This document shows positions 53,678 to 61,355 of a stretch of DNA of 64,000 nt, piece by piece. Numbering within the stretch: the first letter of the stretch is position 1; the number at the start of each line of letters is the position of its first letter. Origin of the DNA: an uncultured Granulosicoccus sp. (lineage in GTDB: Bacteria > Pseudomonadota > Gammaproteobacteria > Granulosicoccales > Granulosicoccaceae); NCBI GenBank assembly GCA_937924505.1, contig CALDSR010000019.1:16130-80129 (forward strand). Reading direction: 5' to 3'. The translations under genes were made by a program, and so were the position numbers. The notes under the pieces were generated by a model that saw nothing but the letters and a program-made list of their open reading frames with translations, searched no databases and was not told the origin of the DNA.

Positions 53678-55207
53678 TTAACGATGAGATTTACTTAGAA
53701 GCGCAAGCCATGACTGATGGAGTGCCTGGTCAATTTGCTCTGGCAGCGCTTCTTCCCAGGCCAGATAGTCGCGTGAATCCTGCATATTGCCATGATGTCG
53801 ACCGGCGAAAAGTGCTGATTGATCTACAGGCGAATCAAGGGCTCCAGTTTGAAGTTGACTGGGATCGATATCATCTGATTCCCAACAATACAACCCCGCG
53901 ACTTTCCAGCCGTGCTGTTCGAGTAGGTTTGCGGTCGAACTTGCATGTGGGAGATCGTTGCCGATCAACACAAAGGGCTCTGATGGTCGAACATGACTAA
54001 CAATGAGCTCACTGAGGTTCTGCCACTGACATCCTTTGAGATGGCCTTTGGTATAAGCCTGCGATGCCCGCAAATCGAAGATCTTGCCTGAACGGTCTCT
54101 GTGTTTTAGTAGCTGATCAATGGAGAATACGGAGTGGGGGACTTCGGTTTTTTGATGTAGTGGTTTTTGGCTTGTGGAACCGGTAAGCGCATCAGCCAGA
54201 TAAACGACACTCACGTTGAAGCCCATCGATTGCAACCAGTAGGCGGCAAATGCGGCACGGCTTCCAGACCCAACATCAAACAGTATTACGGGAACGTGAT
54301 AGCGTGCAATTGATCGATCGGTTTGCTGGATCAGGTTTGTGCCGGAGATTTTCAATATATTGTGACTGCCCAGCTGCCCGGTAGCTGCGTCATCTGATAC
54401 ATCGAACAGAAGGTGGTTTGCATGTTCGGATATAAAAGGCCGCAGGCTGGCGTGATCTAGTTCTGTGAATCTGATATCCCACTTGTTTAGAAAGCCTTTA
54501 ACAGGTTTTGCATTGTCGGATTCTGTTGCGAACAATCGTTTTGCATTGAATTCCCGTTCATGGCCATCAAGCTGCCATGCCTGAGTGCCGCCTTTGAATA
54601 TGACGAACTTTCCGTTGTATCCAGCCGCTTTTAAGGTGCAGGCACCGATGATGGAGCGGGTGCGTCCAGCGCAGTGTAGAAGTGCACATTTACCTGAGTG
54701 TGCAAGCGTATCCATGTTCGCCAGTAGCAGGCTGTTGGGTAGGCTATGCGAGCCTGGGATCGTGAATTGTGCGTATTCAGCCGTAGGTCGGACGTCAAAC
54801 AATTGGGCGTCTTTATAATGATCAAGATAGTCCGCGGGTGTGATTTCTTGCAGTCCACATGTGTGTGCGACCACTTCACCAAACGCTTTTGACCATACAA
54901 ACTCGCCCTTAACAAAACCATGTCCAAACGCATCGGGAATGGACGTCGGGTGGCGCACAATGTTGGAATATCCGAACTCGGACAATTGATATGCGGCAGC
55001 AGCACTTGGTGCATCTCGCCAGTCGAGAAGGTGAATCGGAAAGTCATGTTCTGGCACAAACCGGTTGATTTGCAGCCCTAATACGGAAAGCGGGATATTG
55101 GTGCTGCCGAACCAGTGTCCATTTACGTGGTCGCGACGCTCGCGTGTATCGATTAGCGCAAACGGGTTGCCCGCATTATAAAGCGATATAAAAAGGCCCT
55201 GGCTCAC
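53678..55207 (-). CDS. four-domain rhodanese-like protein, one active-site cysteine
   Basis: 509 residues with four rhodanese-like units at roughly 5-95, 120-215, 245-350 and 365-460. Only the second has an active-site loop with Cys, LLHCAGRTRS (C179). The equivalent loops in units 1, 3 and 4 (LLDWRDAPSA, LFDVGSGSRA, LIGNDLPHAS) have no Cys. The start is GTG 55207 with AGGAA upstream. It probably transfers sulfane sulfur; the other domains may be structural or bind partners. Comparable multi-domain sulfurtransferases are known in proteobacteria. Confidence 0.87.
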   Translation of the reverse strand: MSQGLFISLYNAGNPFALIDTRERRDHVNGHWFGSTNIPLSVLGLQINRFVPEHDFPIHLLDWRDAPSAAAAYQLSEFGYSNIVRHPTSIPDAFGHGFVKGEFVWSKAFGEVVAHTCGLQEITPADYLDHYKDAQLFDVRPTAEYAQFTIPGSHSLPNSLLLANMDTLAHSGKCALLHCAGRTRSIIGACTLKAAGYNGKFVIFKGGTQAWQLDGHEREFNAKRLFATESDNAKPVKGFLNKWDIRFTELDHASLRPFISEHANHLLFDVSDDAATGQLGSHNILKISGTNLIQQTDRSIARYHVPVILFDVGSGSRAAFAAYWLQSMGFNVSVVYLADALTGSTSQKPLHQKTEVPHSVFSIDQLLKHRDRSGKIFDLRASQAYTKGHLKGCQWQNLSELIVSHVRPSEPFVLIGNDLPHASSTANLLEQHGWKVAGLYCWESDDIDPSQLQTGALDSPVDQSALFAGRHHGNMQDSRDYLAWEEALPEQIDQALHQSWLALLSKSHR

Positions 55208-55316
55208 GGCGCAATTTCCTGTGGATCAGCAAAAATTATTCAGTGTCTTGTTGTTTGCCGTTCGATTGAACTATCCGTCACGCTTATTCAGTTCAATCGT
55301 TAGTGAATTTTCCTGA

Positions 55317-55931
55317 CTAACGGGGATCATTAAGAAAAATAGTTTCCTGATATTCGTTGTTCACCGCCACGCCTTGCACCAACGACTTGTCCAGTGCTTG
55401 ATAACCATGAATAGTAATGCCAACAGTGTATCGTTTCGCTTTGTTTTCACTAGCCGGCACCATATGGTTAAGGCTGTGAGGAAAAAGATGCATGGCGCCT
55501 AAATCATTTTCGACGTTGAATATGTTTTCCGGATCAACTGAGTAGTAAATACCGGGAGTTGTGTGGCCGCCAAGAAATATATTGGCAGAATAGGAATAAC
55601 CATTCTTGCCTCCATGCGTGTGCCATTTGATGCCTTCTCCATTTCGATAGATATTGACCCAGGATTGGACGGCAATGGGAAATTCGAGATGCGGCACTAA
55701 TTCCAGAACGCATTTGATAAGCCGCGGCTGATACTTCTGATTTTCAGCAAAAAAATTGTAAAGGTAGTGGTGCGATTGCGTCAGCGGAATCTTGGCCTTT
55801 CCTTCTGCAGCAGGCTCACTGGCTTGTTTGTTGAGCACTGCTTCGAGCTTCCGCTCTTTCTTGTCGCAGTAGGCGCGCATTTTTTCGCATTCTTCAGGCG
55901 TAAAGAATTTATACCCCTTTACTATATCCAT
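55317..55931 (-). CDS. 2-oxoglutarate/Fe(II) oxygenase-like protein (HxH variant)
   Basis: About 204 residues ending in a double-stranded beta-helix core. The iron-binding area is IKWHTHGG (H104 and H106) with distal His156 (SLNHMVPAS) and Arg167 (AKRYTVGI). The HxH form in place of HxD/E is known in 2OG-FeII_Oxy_5-like proteins. I start at ATG 55931; GTG 55937 is an alternative. It lies upstream of the rhodanese gene in the same direction, 109 bp away. The substrate is unknown. Confidence 0.7.
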   Translation of the reverse strand: MDIVKGYKFFTPEECEKMRAYCDKKERKLEAVLNKQASEPAAEGKAKIPLTQSHHYLYNFFAENQKYQPRLIKCVLELVPHLEFPIAVQSWVNIYRNGEGIKWHTHGGKNGYSYSANIFLGGHTTPGIYYSVDPENIFNVENDLGAMHLFPHSLNHMVPASENKAKRYTVGITIHGYQALDKSLVQGVAVNNEYQETIFLNDPR

Positions 55932-56011
55932 GAACACTGACCTTCATTGGTACCATGACCCAATTCTAAATCCTAAAGTCACAAATTGGAATCTCAGGAC
56001 GCTAAATTCGA

Positions 56012-56043
56012 ACGTCGACCTGTCATTGTGACTGACGTCGACC
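56012..56043. repeat. two direct ACGTCGACC repeats, 23 bp apart
   Basis: Identical 9-mers at 56012-56020 and 56035-56043 in the 239-bp gap between the TRAP permease and 2OG-oxygenase genes, each containing GTCGAC. They may be regulatory for the leftward oxygenase gene, 81 bp away. Confidence 0.3.
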
Positions 56044-56170
56044 GCGGGCTCTGCTCGCAGCCTATTATTTTTTCCGTGACCGGTGCATCCCACGTCAATG
56101 CGCACTGTCTCCGTTGACTCATGCCGGTTTCAGTATCCAATGAAGTACCCATAGTTCAGGTGCGCGCAGC

Positions 56171-57451
56171 TTACTCCAACAAGTTAGGCAGTGTTAGGGA
56201 GATAGCGGGTACGAAAGTTATCAACATCAGGGCGACGAATATGGCGATATAAAACGGCCATATTGTTCGTACGGCTTTCTCTATCGGCAGCTTACCCACG
56301 GCGCAACCAACAAACAGGCAGGAGCCGACCGGGGGTGTGCATAGGCCGAGGCCGAGGTTAACCAGTAAGATCATGCCGAACTGCAATGGATCAATACCCA
56401 GCGCATTCATGATTGGCAGGAAGATTGGCGTGCAGATTAAAATCAATGCTGCCATGTCCATGATCATGCCGAGCATCAATAACACAGCATTGATCATCAG
56501 CAGGATATATATCGGATTGTCTGTAAGGCCCGTCAGTAAGTTAATGGTCAGGGTTGGTACACGGAAGAACGTCAGCATGTAAGCAAATGCACCGGCACAG
56601 GCAATCAGGATCATCACCATCGACGTTGTCCGGACCGATGAAATAACCGCGATCTTAAAGTTCTCCCAGGTAATGCTGCGGTAGACGAAGAATGTCACCG
56701 CAAAAGCATACATTGCGCCGAAAGCACCGGACTCGGTTGCCGTGAAAACGCCAGAAAGAACACCGCCAACAATAATGACAGCCGTCAGCAGTCCGGGGAT
56801 GGCACTGAAAAAGCTCAGGAGCAATACCGTCCAGCCGGGGAATTTCTCCGCGCCATATCCGCGTTTTACCGCAATTACATAAGCAGCAACCGCCAGGCAC
56901 ATACACATAAGAATGCCCGGTACGACACCTGCCAGGAAGAGTTTGGAGATTGAAACTGCACCACCGGTTGCCAGCGCATAGATAATCATATTGTGACTGG
57001 GTGGAATGATGATGCCTGCAATGGAGGATGTGACAGTGACATTCACGGCGTAATCAGCGTCGTAGCCTTTGTCTTTCATCACCGGGATAAGAATTGAGCC
57101 AAGTGCTGAGATATCAGCGATAGCTGAGCCTGAGATGCCGCCGAACAACATTGATGAAAATACATTCACGATGCCCAGGCCGCCACGCACAGCACCGACT
57201 GCGTTCTGTGCAAAACGCACCAGACGCATCGCGATGCCACCATGGAACATCAGCTCACCAGCAAAAATAAAAAACGGAATAGCCATGAGCGAGTAGACAT
57301 TGATGCCCGCTACAATGCGCTGAAATACAATGAGTAACGGCAAGCCTTCATGCCAGAACGCTACGAGTGCGGAAATGCCCAATGCAAATGCAACGGGTAA
57401 GCCGATAATGACGCAGAGTGCGAATACTCCGAGTAGAAGCAGTAGTCCCAT
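56171..57451 (-). CDS. dctM: TRAP transporter large permease DctM
   Basis: 426 residues with twelve hydrophobic helices. Landmark stretches are GLPVAFALGISALVAF at the N-terminus, MLFGGISGSAIADISALGSI, IIPPSHNMIIYALATGG and the late LGLGLCTPPVGSCLFVGCAV. It is the sodium-driven transport subunit, working with DctQ and DctP encoded upstream. It is last in the operon. Confidence 0.94.
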   Translation of the reverse strand: MGLLLLLGVFALCVIIGLPVAFALGISALVAFWHEGLPLLIVFQRIVAGINVYSLMAIPFFIFAGELMFHGGIAMRLVRFAQNAVGAVRGGLGIVNVFSSMLFGGISGSAIADISALGSILIPVMKDKGYDADYAVNVTVTSSIAGIIIPPSHNMIIYALATGGAVSISKLFLAGVVPGILMCMCLAVAAYVIAVKRGYGAEKFPGWTVLLLSFFSAIPGLLTAVIIVGGVLSGVFTATESGAFGAMYAFAVTFFVYRSITWENFKIAVISSVRTTSMVMILIACAGAFAYMLTFFRVPTLTINLLTGLTDNPIYILLMINAVLLMLGMIMDMAALILICTPIFLPIMNALGIDPLQFGMILLVNLGLGLCTPPVGSCLFVGCAVGKLPIEKAVRTIWPFYIAIFVALMLITFVPAISLTLPNLLE

Positions 57452-57549
57452 TATTGTTGTTTAATCCCCGCTCACTGTATGGTTCATTTGCGCGTAATGA
57501 ATTTTCTTTTTTTACTTAAGGCGTGTTTTATGGCCCACCGTGCTAAGGC

Positions 57550-58077
57550 TTACTCGATGGAGTCTGTACGCTCATCCCGCCCGAGTAACAGGCGAATAAG
57601 ATGACCGATTGAGAAAATAAAAACCAGCGCACCGCAGATCGTCAGAGGTAGTGAGCGGAAGCCTTCCGGAACCTGAATCAACGGTATCAACGTATTCCAC
57701 TTGAATCGTGTCAGCTCAAGGCCGTACCAGAACATAAAGCCGCCGAATCCTGCCATCAGTACGTCGGTTATACAAACAAAGACGGAGCGTACTGCGGGGG
57801 GGACTGCCGTGCGAAACAAGACGACAGACAAATGTGTATCTTGTCTGACACCAGCCGCCGCTCCCAGAAATGCGATGACCATCAACAACAAGTGTGACAC
57901 CTGTTCTACCCAGGTGGGGGTGTCGTTGATTACATAACGACCGTACACGAGCCATGCAAACATTATTGTCATCGCAACCAGGGCGATGCCGGCAATCAGC
58001 TGGCAAATACGGGTAAGCAAGTCGAATACGGTATCCATTCTTTTAAGGAATGCCGTCGATTCTGGTGCATTGCTCAT
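57550..58077 (-). CDS. dctQ: TRAP transporter small permease DctQ
   Basis: About 175 residues with four membrane helices, in the DctQ size range. ATG 58077 (MSNAPESTAFLKRMD) gives the typical N-terminus; the open frame extends to 58194 through unmatched basic residues. AWLVYGRYVINDTPTWVEQ is a recognisable DctQ stretch. It lies between the hairpin at 58210 and dctM. Confidence 0.9.
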   Translation of the reverse strand: MSNAPESTAFLKRMDTVFDLLTRICQLIAGIALVAMTIMFAWLVYGRYVINDTPTWVEQVSHLLLMVIAFLGAAAGVRQDTHLSVVLFRTAVPPAVRSVFVCITDVLMAGFGGFMFWYGLELTRFKWNTLIPLIQVPEGFRSLPLTICGALVFIFSIGHLIRLLLGRDERTDSIE

Positions 58078-58209
58078 GCAGTTTCCCATTTGAAAATGCC
58101 CGCACCTGATGAGGAGCGAGCATCTTGATGATTTTCGTTTTAAATCTGTGTGACGCCGGATGGTGCTGAGTCGATAACGTTCCGGAATTCCCACCAGGTC
58201 TTTGGCGAG

Positions 58210-58238
58210 AAGGATCCCCTGACACTCAGGGGATCCTT
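58210..58238 (-). terminator. hairpin between dctP and dctQ
   Basis: Perfect 13-bp arms AAGGATCCCCTGA and TCAGGGGATCCTT with a 3-nt loop. A TTTTT run follows only on the plus strand; on the transcribed minus strand it is followed by CTCGCC. It is therefore best read as a 3' stabiliser or attenuator for dctP message, as known for some TRAP and maltose operons. Confidence 0.7.
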
Positions 58239-58288
58239 TTTCGCAGGAGAGGAATCTGCCTTAATTCCTACTTCTTACAAACGGATGA

Positions 58289-59269
58289 TTATTCCGTTTC
58301 CTGAGCCATCTTTACTAGATCTGCCATATCAGGGTTGGCTGCCAGGTAGTCATCATAGACCTTAACCATGGCATCCTGAAAGGGTCCCTTGTCGGCGATT
58401 TCATTGACTTTGATACCTGCCGCTTCGACATCTTTGCGAGCCTGTTCAGACTGAACTGCCCAGAGTTCACGTTGGAAAAGCGCTGCTTCTTCTGCTGCGC
58501 CACGCACGGCATCCTGAAGTTCCGGGGACAGTGCATCAAATTTTGCTGTGTTTACACAAATGCACTCAGGAATAATGAGATGCTCGCTCAGCGAGTAGTG
58601 AGTAGTCACTTCGTAGTGACCGACATTCTTGAACGATGGGAAGTTGTTCTCTGCACCGTCAACAACACCGGTTTTTAGCGCTTGCTGCACTTCCGAGAAA
58701 GCCATTGGTGACGGGTTTCCGCCCATTGCAGAAATCATGGAGGTATACAAGTTATTGTTCATAACTCGAATCTTCAAACCTTCTACATCTGCTGGTGTGT
58801 TTATAGGCTTCTGGCTGTAGAAAGATCGCGCGCCTGCATCAACCCAAGCAAGTGGTTTTACACCTGCGCCGGCCATGGCATTTGCGATAGTTTCGCCTGC
58901 TTCGCCTTCAAGAACGCGGAACATGTGTGGCACACTTTTAAAGATAAACGGCAGTGAAACCAGGTTGGCTTCTTTTACCATTGGACCGATTGGCCCAAGA
59001 TTGAAGTTGCCGATTTCGATCGCCCCAAGACGAACCTGCTCCAGTGCATCCGGCTGTGAGCCAAGCACACCACCGTGGAATACCTCGACCTTTACTTCGC
59101 CTTTGGTCGCCTCGTTGACAAGCTCCGAAAACTTATCCATCGCGGCGGTGTTAGGGTGACCGTCATTATGGATATTCCAGGCACGCCAACTTTCAGCCGC
59201 ATTTACAGGGCTCAAGACCGTGAGTGACGCGACGATACCAGCTGTCGCCATTGAAAACTTCTTGAACAT
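58289..59269 (-). CDS. dctP: TRAP transporter C4-dicarboxylate-type binding protein DctP
   Basis: 326 residues with a Sec signal (MFKKFSMATAGIVASLTVLS, cleavage near VNAAE). The DctP core shows EVFHGGVLGSQPDALEQVRLG, SFYSQKPINTPADVEGLKIRV and MGGNPSPMAFSEVQQALKTG in the usual order. It is first in the dctPQM operon behind a sigma-70-like promoter with an overlapping palindrome. It delivers a carboxylate to DctQM. Confidence 0.94.
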   Translation of the reverse strand: MFKKFSMATAGIVASLTVLSPVNAAESWRAWNIHNDGHPNTAAMDKFSELVNEATKGEVKVEVFHGGVLGSQPDALEQVRLGAIEIGNFNLGPIGPMVKEANLVSLPFIFKSVPHMFRVLEGEAGETIANAMAGAGVKPLAWVDAGARSFYSQKPINTPADVEGLKIRVMNNNLYTSMISAMGGNPSPMAFSEVQQALKTGVVDGAENNFPSFKNVGHYEVTTHYSLSEHLIIPECICVNTAKFDALSPELQDAVRGAAEEAALFQRELWAVQSEQARKDVEAAGIKVNEIADKGPFQDAMVKVYDDYLAANPDMADLVKMAQETE

Positions 59270-59313
59270 ACGCTTCTTCCTCAGTAGTACGACATTCGTC
59301 GCTTGATTAAGAC

Positions 59314-59331
59314 TGGTATGCTAGTATAACA
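59314..59331. promoter_or_regulatory. quasi-palindrome overlapping the dctP -10 region
   Basis: TGGTATGCTAGTATAACA is symmetric at seven of nine base pairs around CTAG and covers the predicted -10 element. Its form recalls GntR/FCD-type operators. The regulator is not identified. Confidence 0.45.
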
Positions 59332-59353
59332 GCGGCAATCACCTCAATGTCAA
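59323..59353 (-). promoter_or_regulatory. sigma-70-like promoter of dctPQM
   Basis: On the minus strand TTGACA (59353-59348) and TATACT (59328-59323) are separated by 19 bp, slightly longer than ideal. The dctP ATG lies 53 bp downstream of the -10 element. Confidence 0.5.
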
Positions 59354-59666
59354 TGTTTGAATGCGGCTCCAATATTACGAAGCCGGGCGGCAGGTGAGTG
59401 CTGGCATACGGTACAGGCGTTTTTGTGCGTCAGCTTCATGGAAAGCCTGAAAACCATGCTCGAGTTGGTCGCACGTTCACAAATCAAGAATTTGGGCGCT
59501 CGGAAGAGGCTTGCTGACATCGACTTTTCGACGGGCTGGCAAAACATCAGAAGCGGTAATCGCAGCGCGATTCATTAGGTTTCCCACAGCGGATTCACAA
59601 GTCGTTCTCGTGACGATCAGCGGGCAAAGTGGCTGGCTTGCGCGACGGCCCAGTAGAGCGTGAAAA

Positions 59667-60650
59667 TCAAGCAGCTTCGCTTGACTGTGTGAGACCCACG
59701 GGATCGACATTACCGACCAGTCTGTTCAGGCTTGCCGCAAATTCCTTGGCGATCAATTTGGGTACGTAGGCATCTGCGCCGACTTTCATTCCCATTCTCT
59801 TGTTCTCTGATGCCGACAAGGAAGAATGCATCATGACGGGTATACCGGCAAACCGGGGGTCCTCCTTGATTTTGGTTGTCAGTACATACCCATCCATATA
59901 AGGCATTTCAACATCAGTTATTACCGCCTGCAAAGTGTCACTTAGTTTCTGATCGTTGTTGGCTGCTTCCTTCGCAAACTGGTCCAGCGCAATCCAGGCA
60001 TCGCGACCGTTCTTCGCACACTTGTGATTGTAGTTCAGGCTATCCAGTAGACGTGATATCTGTGTTCGAGCGACGCCAGAATCATCGGCAAAGAATACAA
60101 ACTTAGACTCGTTATCTTCCTGTTTGGGCACACCGACATCGAGGTCCAGATCAGTTGCCAGTACCTCCGCAATAATTTTCTCTACATCAATGAGTAAAAG
60201 AATCCTGTCATCCTCGAGCTTGCTCATCGCGGTCAACATATTGTCATACGAACTGGATAACAGCCCGCTGGGTTCGACAATCTCACTCCATGCCAACTGA
60301 GTAATGTCATCAACCTCACTCACCATAAAACCCTGAGTACTGTTGTTGAATTCTGTGATGATAAGAATATTGGAATCAACGCTGGATTCGTAACCACAAA
60401 AATGATTCAGATCAATCACCGGTACTGCCTTGCCTCGAATATTTGCGACTCCACGAAGACTGGGAGATGCCTCTGGAATTTTCAGCAGTTTGGGTACGGT
60501 CATCAACTCGCGTACCTTGAACACATTGATGCCGAAACGGGTTTCGTTTTCGATCTGGTCCTGTTTCCCCAAGCTGAACATCAGTATCTCGAGACGATTG
60601 GTACCGGCAAGGTTGGTACGATTGTCAATCGATTCGAAAATATCAGTCAC
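59667..60650 (-). CDS. cheV: chemotaxis protein CheV (CheW domain + receiver)
   Basis: 327 residues. An N-terminal CheW-like domain (about 18-165) carries GINVFKVRELM and PSLRGVANIRGKAVPVIDL. A receiver domain follows (about 184-310) with acidic pair D189/D190, phosphoacceptor Asp246 in VITDVEMPYMDG and Lys in VPKLIA. The start is GTG 60650. CheV couples receptors to CheA and is tuned by phosphorylation. It is monocistronic here, with a sigma-28-like promoter upstream. Confidence 0.93.
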   Translation of the reverse strand: MTDIFESIDNRTNLAGTNRLEILMFSLGKQDQIENETRFGINVFKVRELMTVPKLLKIPEASPSLRGVANIRGKAVPVIDLNHFCGYESSVDSNILIITEFNNSTQGFMVSEVDDITQLAWSEIVEPSGLLSSSYDNMLTAMSKLEDDRILLLIDVEKIIAEVLATDLDLDVGVPKQEDNESKFVFFADDSGVARTQISRLLDSLNYNHKCAKNGRDAWIALDQFAKEAANNDQKLSDTLQAVITDVEMPYMDGYVLTTKIKEDPRFAGIPVMMHSSLSASENKRMGMKVGADAYVPKLIAKEFAASLNRLVGNVDPVGLTQSSEAA

Positions 60651-60705
60651 GTGAGTAACATATCCATATAGATGAAGGGGGTAGTCATAACGTCGAGCTA
60701 GTAAA

Positions 60706-60733
60706 CTAGCGGCACTCGCTCAATGGTTCTTTA
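60706..60733 (-). promoter_or_regulatory. sigma-28 (FliA)-like promoter of cheV
   Basis: On the minus strand TAAAGAAC (from 60733) is followed after 12 nt by GCCGCTAG (60713-60706), compared with the TAAAGTTT-N11-GCCGATAA consensus. It is one base too long in spacing but in the right place, 56 bp upstream of the start codon. Confidence 0.45.
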
Positions 60734-61193
60734 CGTTATTACTGTGTTGAGAGGTTAGATGAGGGCAATTCTTATAGCCATGCTTGTTGAGTTTTTGCTG
60801 TGAGAGTGCCTGATTGACGAAATCCGGGCGTTCCGAATTATCGACGGCATCGAAGCCCGTCGGTGTTCGGCAAGATCGAGTCGCACCTGGAGGGCAGAGG
60901 GATTCACGTCGAGTCAGCGACTCGTTGCTCTGGGATCGCGTGCCGCCGCCAGTGGTTGGCTGGGTCGTTGAAGTGCTACGGATGTTCTAAGGATGCGTTG
61001 CGGTGGATGATCAGGTGCCAGATGGGTGATGTAGTGGGTTGATTTGGGTTGGCGGACAAGTCCAGCAAAGCATTCTCTCATTGCCTGCGCAACAGAATGC
61101 GAATGTAATGTTCAGTCGCTCGTACAGCTTGTTACATTTTACGGCAATTGCAACAACGCAATCGCACGCGTTGAAGTTGAGGCGGCTTACAAT

Positions 61194-61223
61194 TAATTAA
61201 GTTTGGTTTAATTAAGTTTGGTT
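61194..61223. repeat. perfect tandem 15-mer TAATTAAGTTTGGTT x2
   Basis: Two adjoining identical copies at 61194-61208 and 61209-61223, 133 bp upstream of tex. It could be a regulator site or a replication-slippage product. Confidence 0.75.
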
Positions 61224-61355
61224 CGCGTAATCAGCACATGTTGGTTACACATGCTAAACACAATCAGGCTCACTTTTTGATCGACGTCAATCTTATTGAT
61301 TTATTGATGATACGATACGCGTCTTACATTTTTGACGTTATCGCTGCATTAAGTA

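Larger units (their letters stand above)
59270..59666. other. 397-bp intergenic region between cheV and dctP
   Basis: Holds the dctP promoter region at its left end. The right part has only small overlapping frames without family features, one with a CTVCQH motif (59350-59547). I see no gene and no clear terminator for cheV. Confidence 0.55.
60651..61355. other. 705-bp intergenic region between cheV and tex
   Basis: No gene is supported on either strand. It holds the cheV promoter at its left end, a palindrome GCTAGT-N2-ACTAGC (60697-60710), a tandem 15-mer repeat at 61194-61223, and a segment around 60820-61000 that looks GC-richer than its surroundings and gives no conserved protein. It should also include the tex promoter. 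Confidence 0.55.

Noticed and set aside
53584..54000. 138-codon plus-strand frame overlapping the end of the rhodanese gene
   Set aside because: Most of it is antisense to the fourth rhodanese unit, and the part outside it shows no domain.
59350..59547. 65-codon minus-strand frame with CTVCQH between cheV and dctP
   Set aside because: The CxxC is isolated, the rest matches no zinc-ribbon or rubredoxin pattern I know, and it overlaps the promoter region and other frames.
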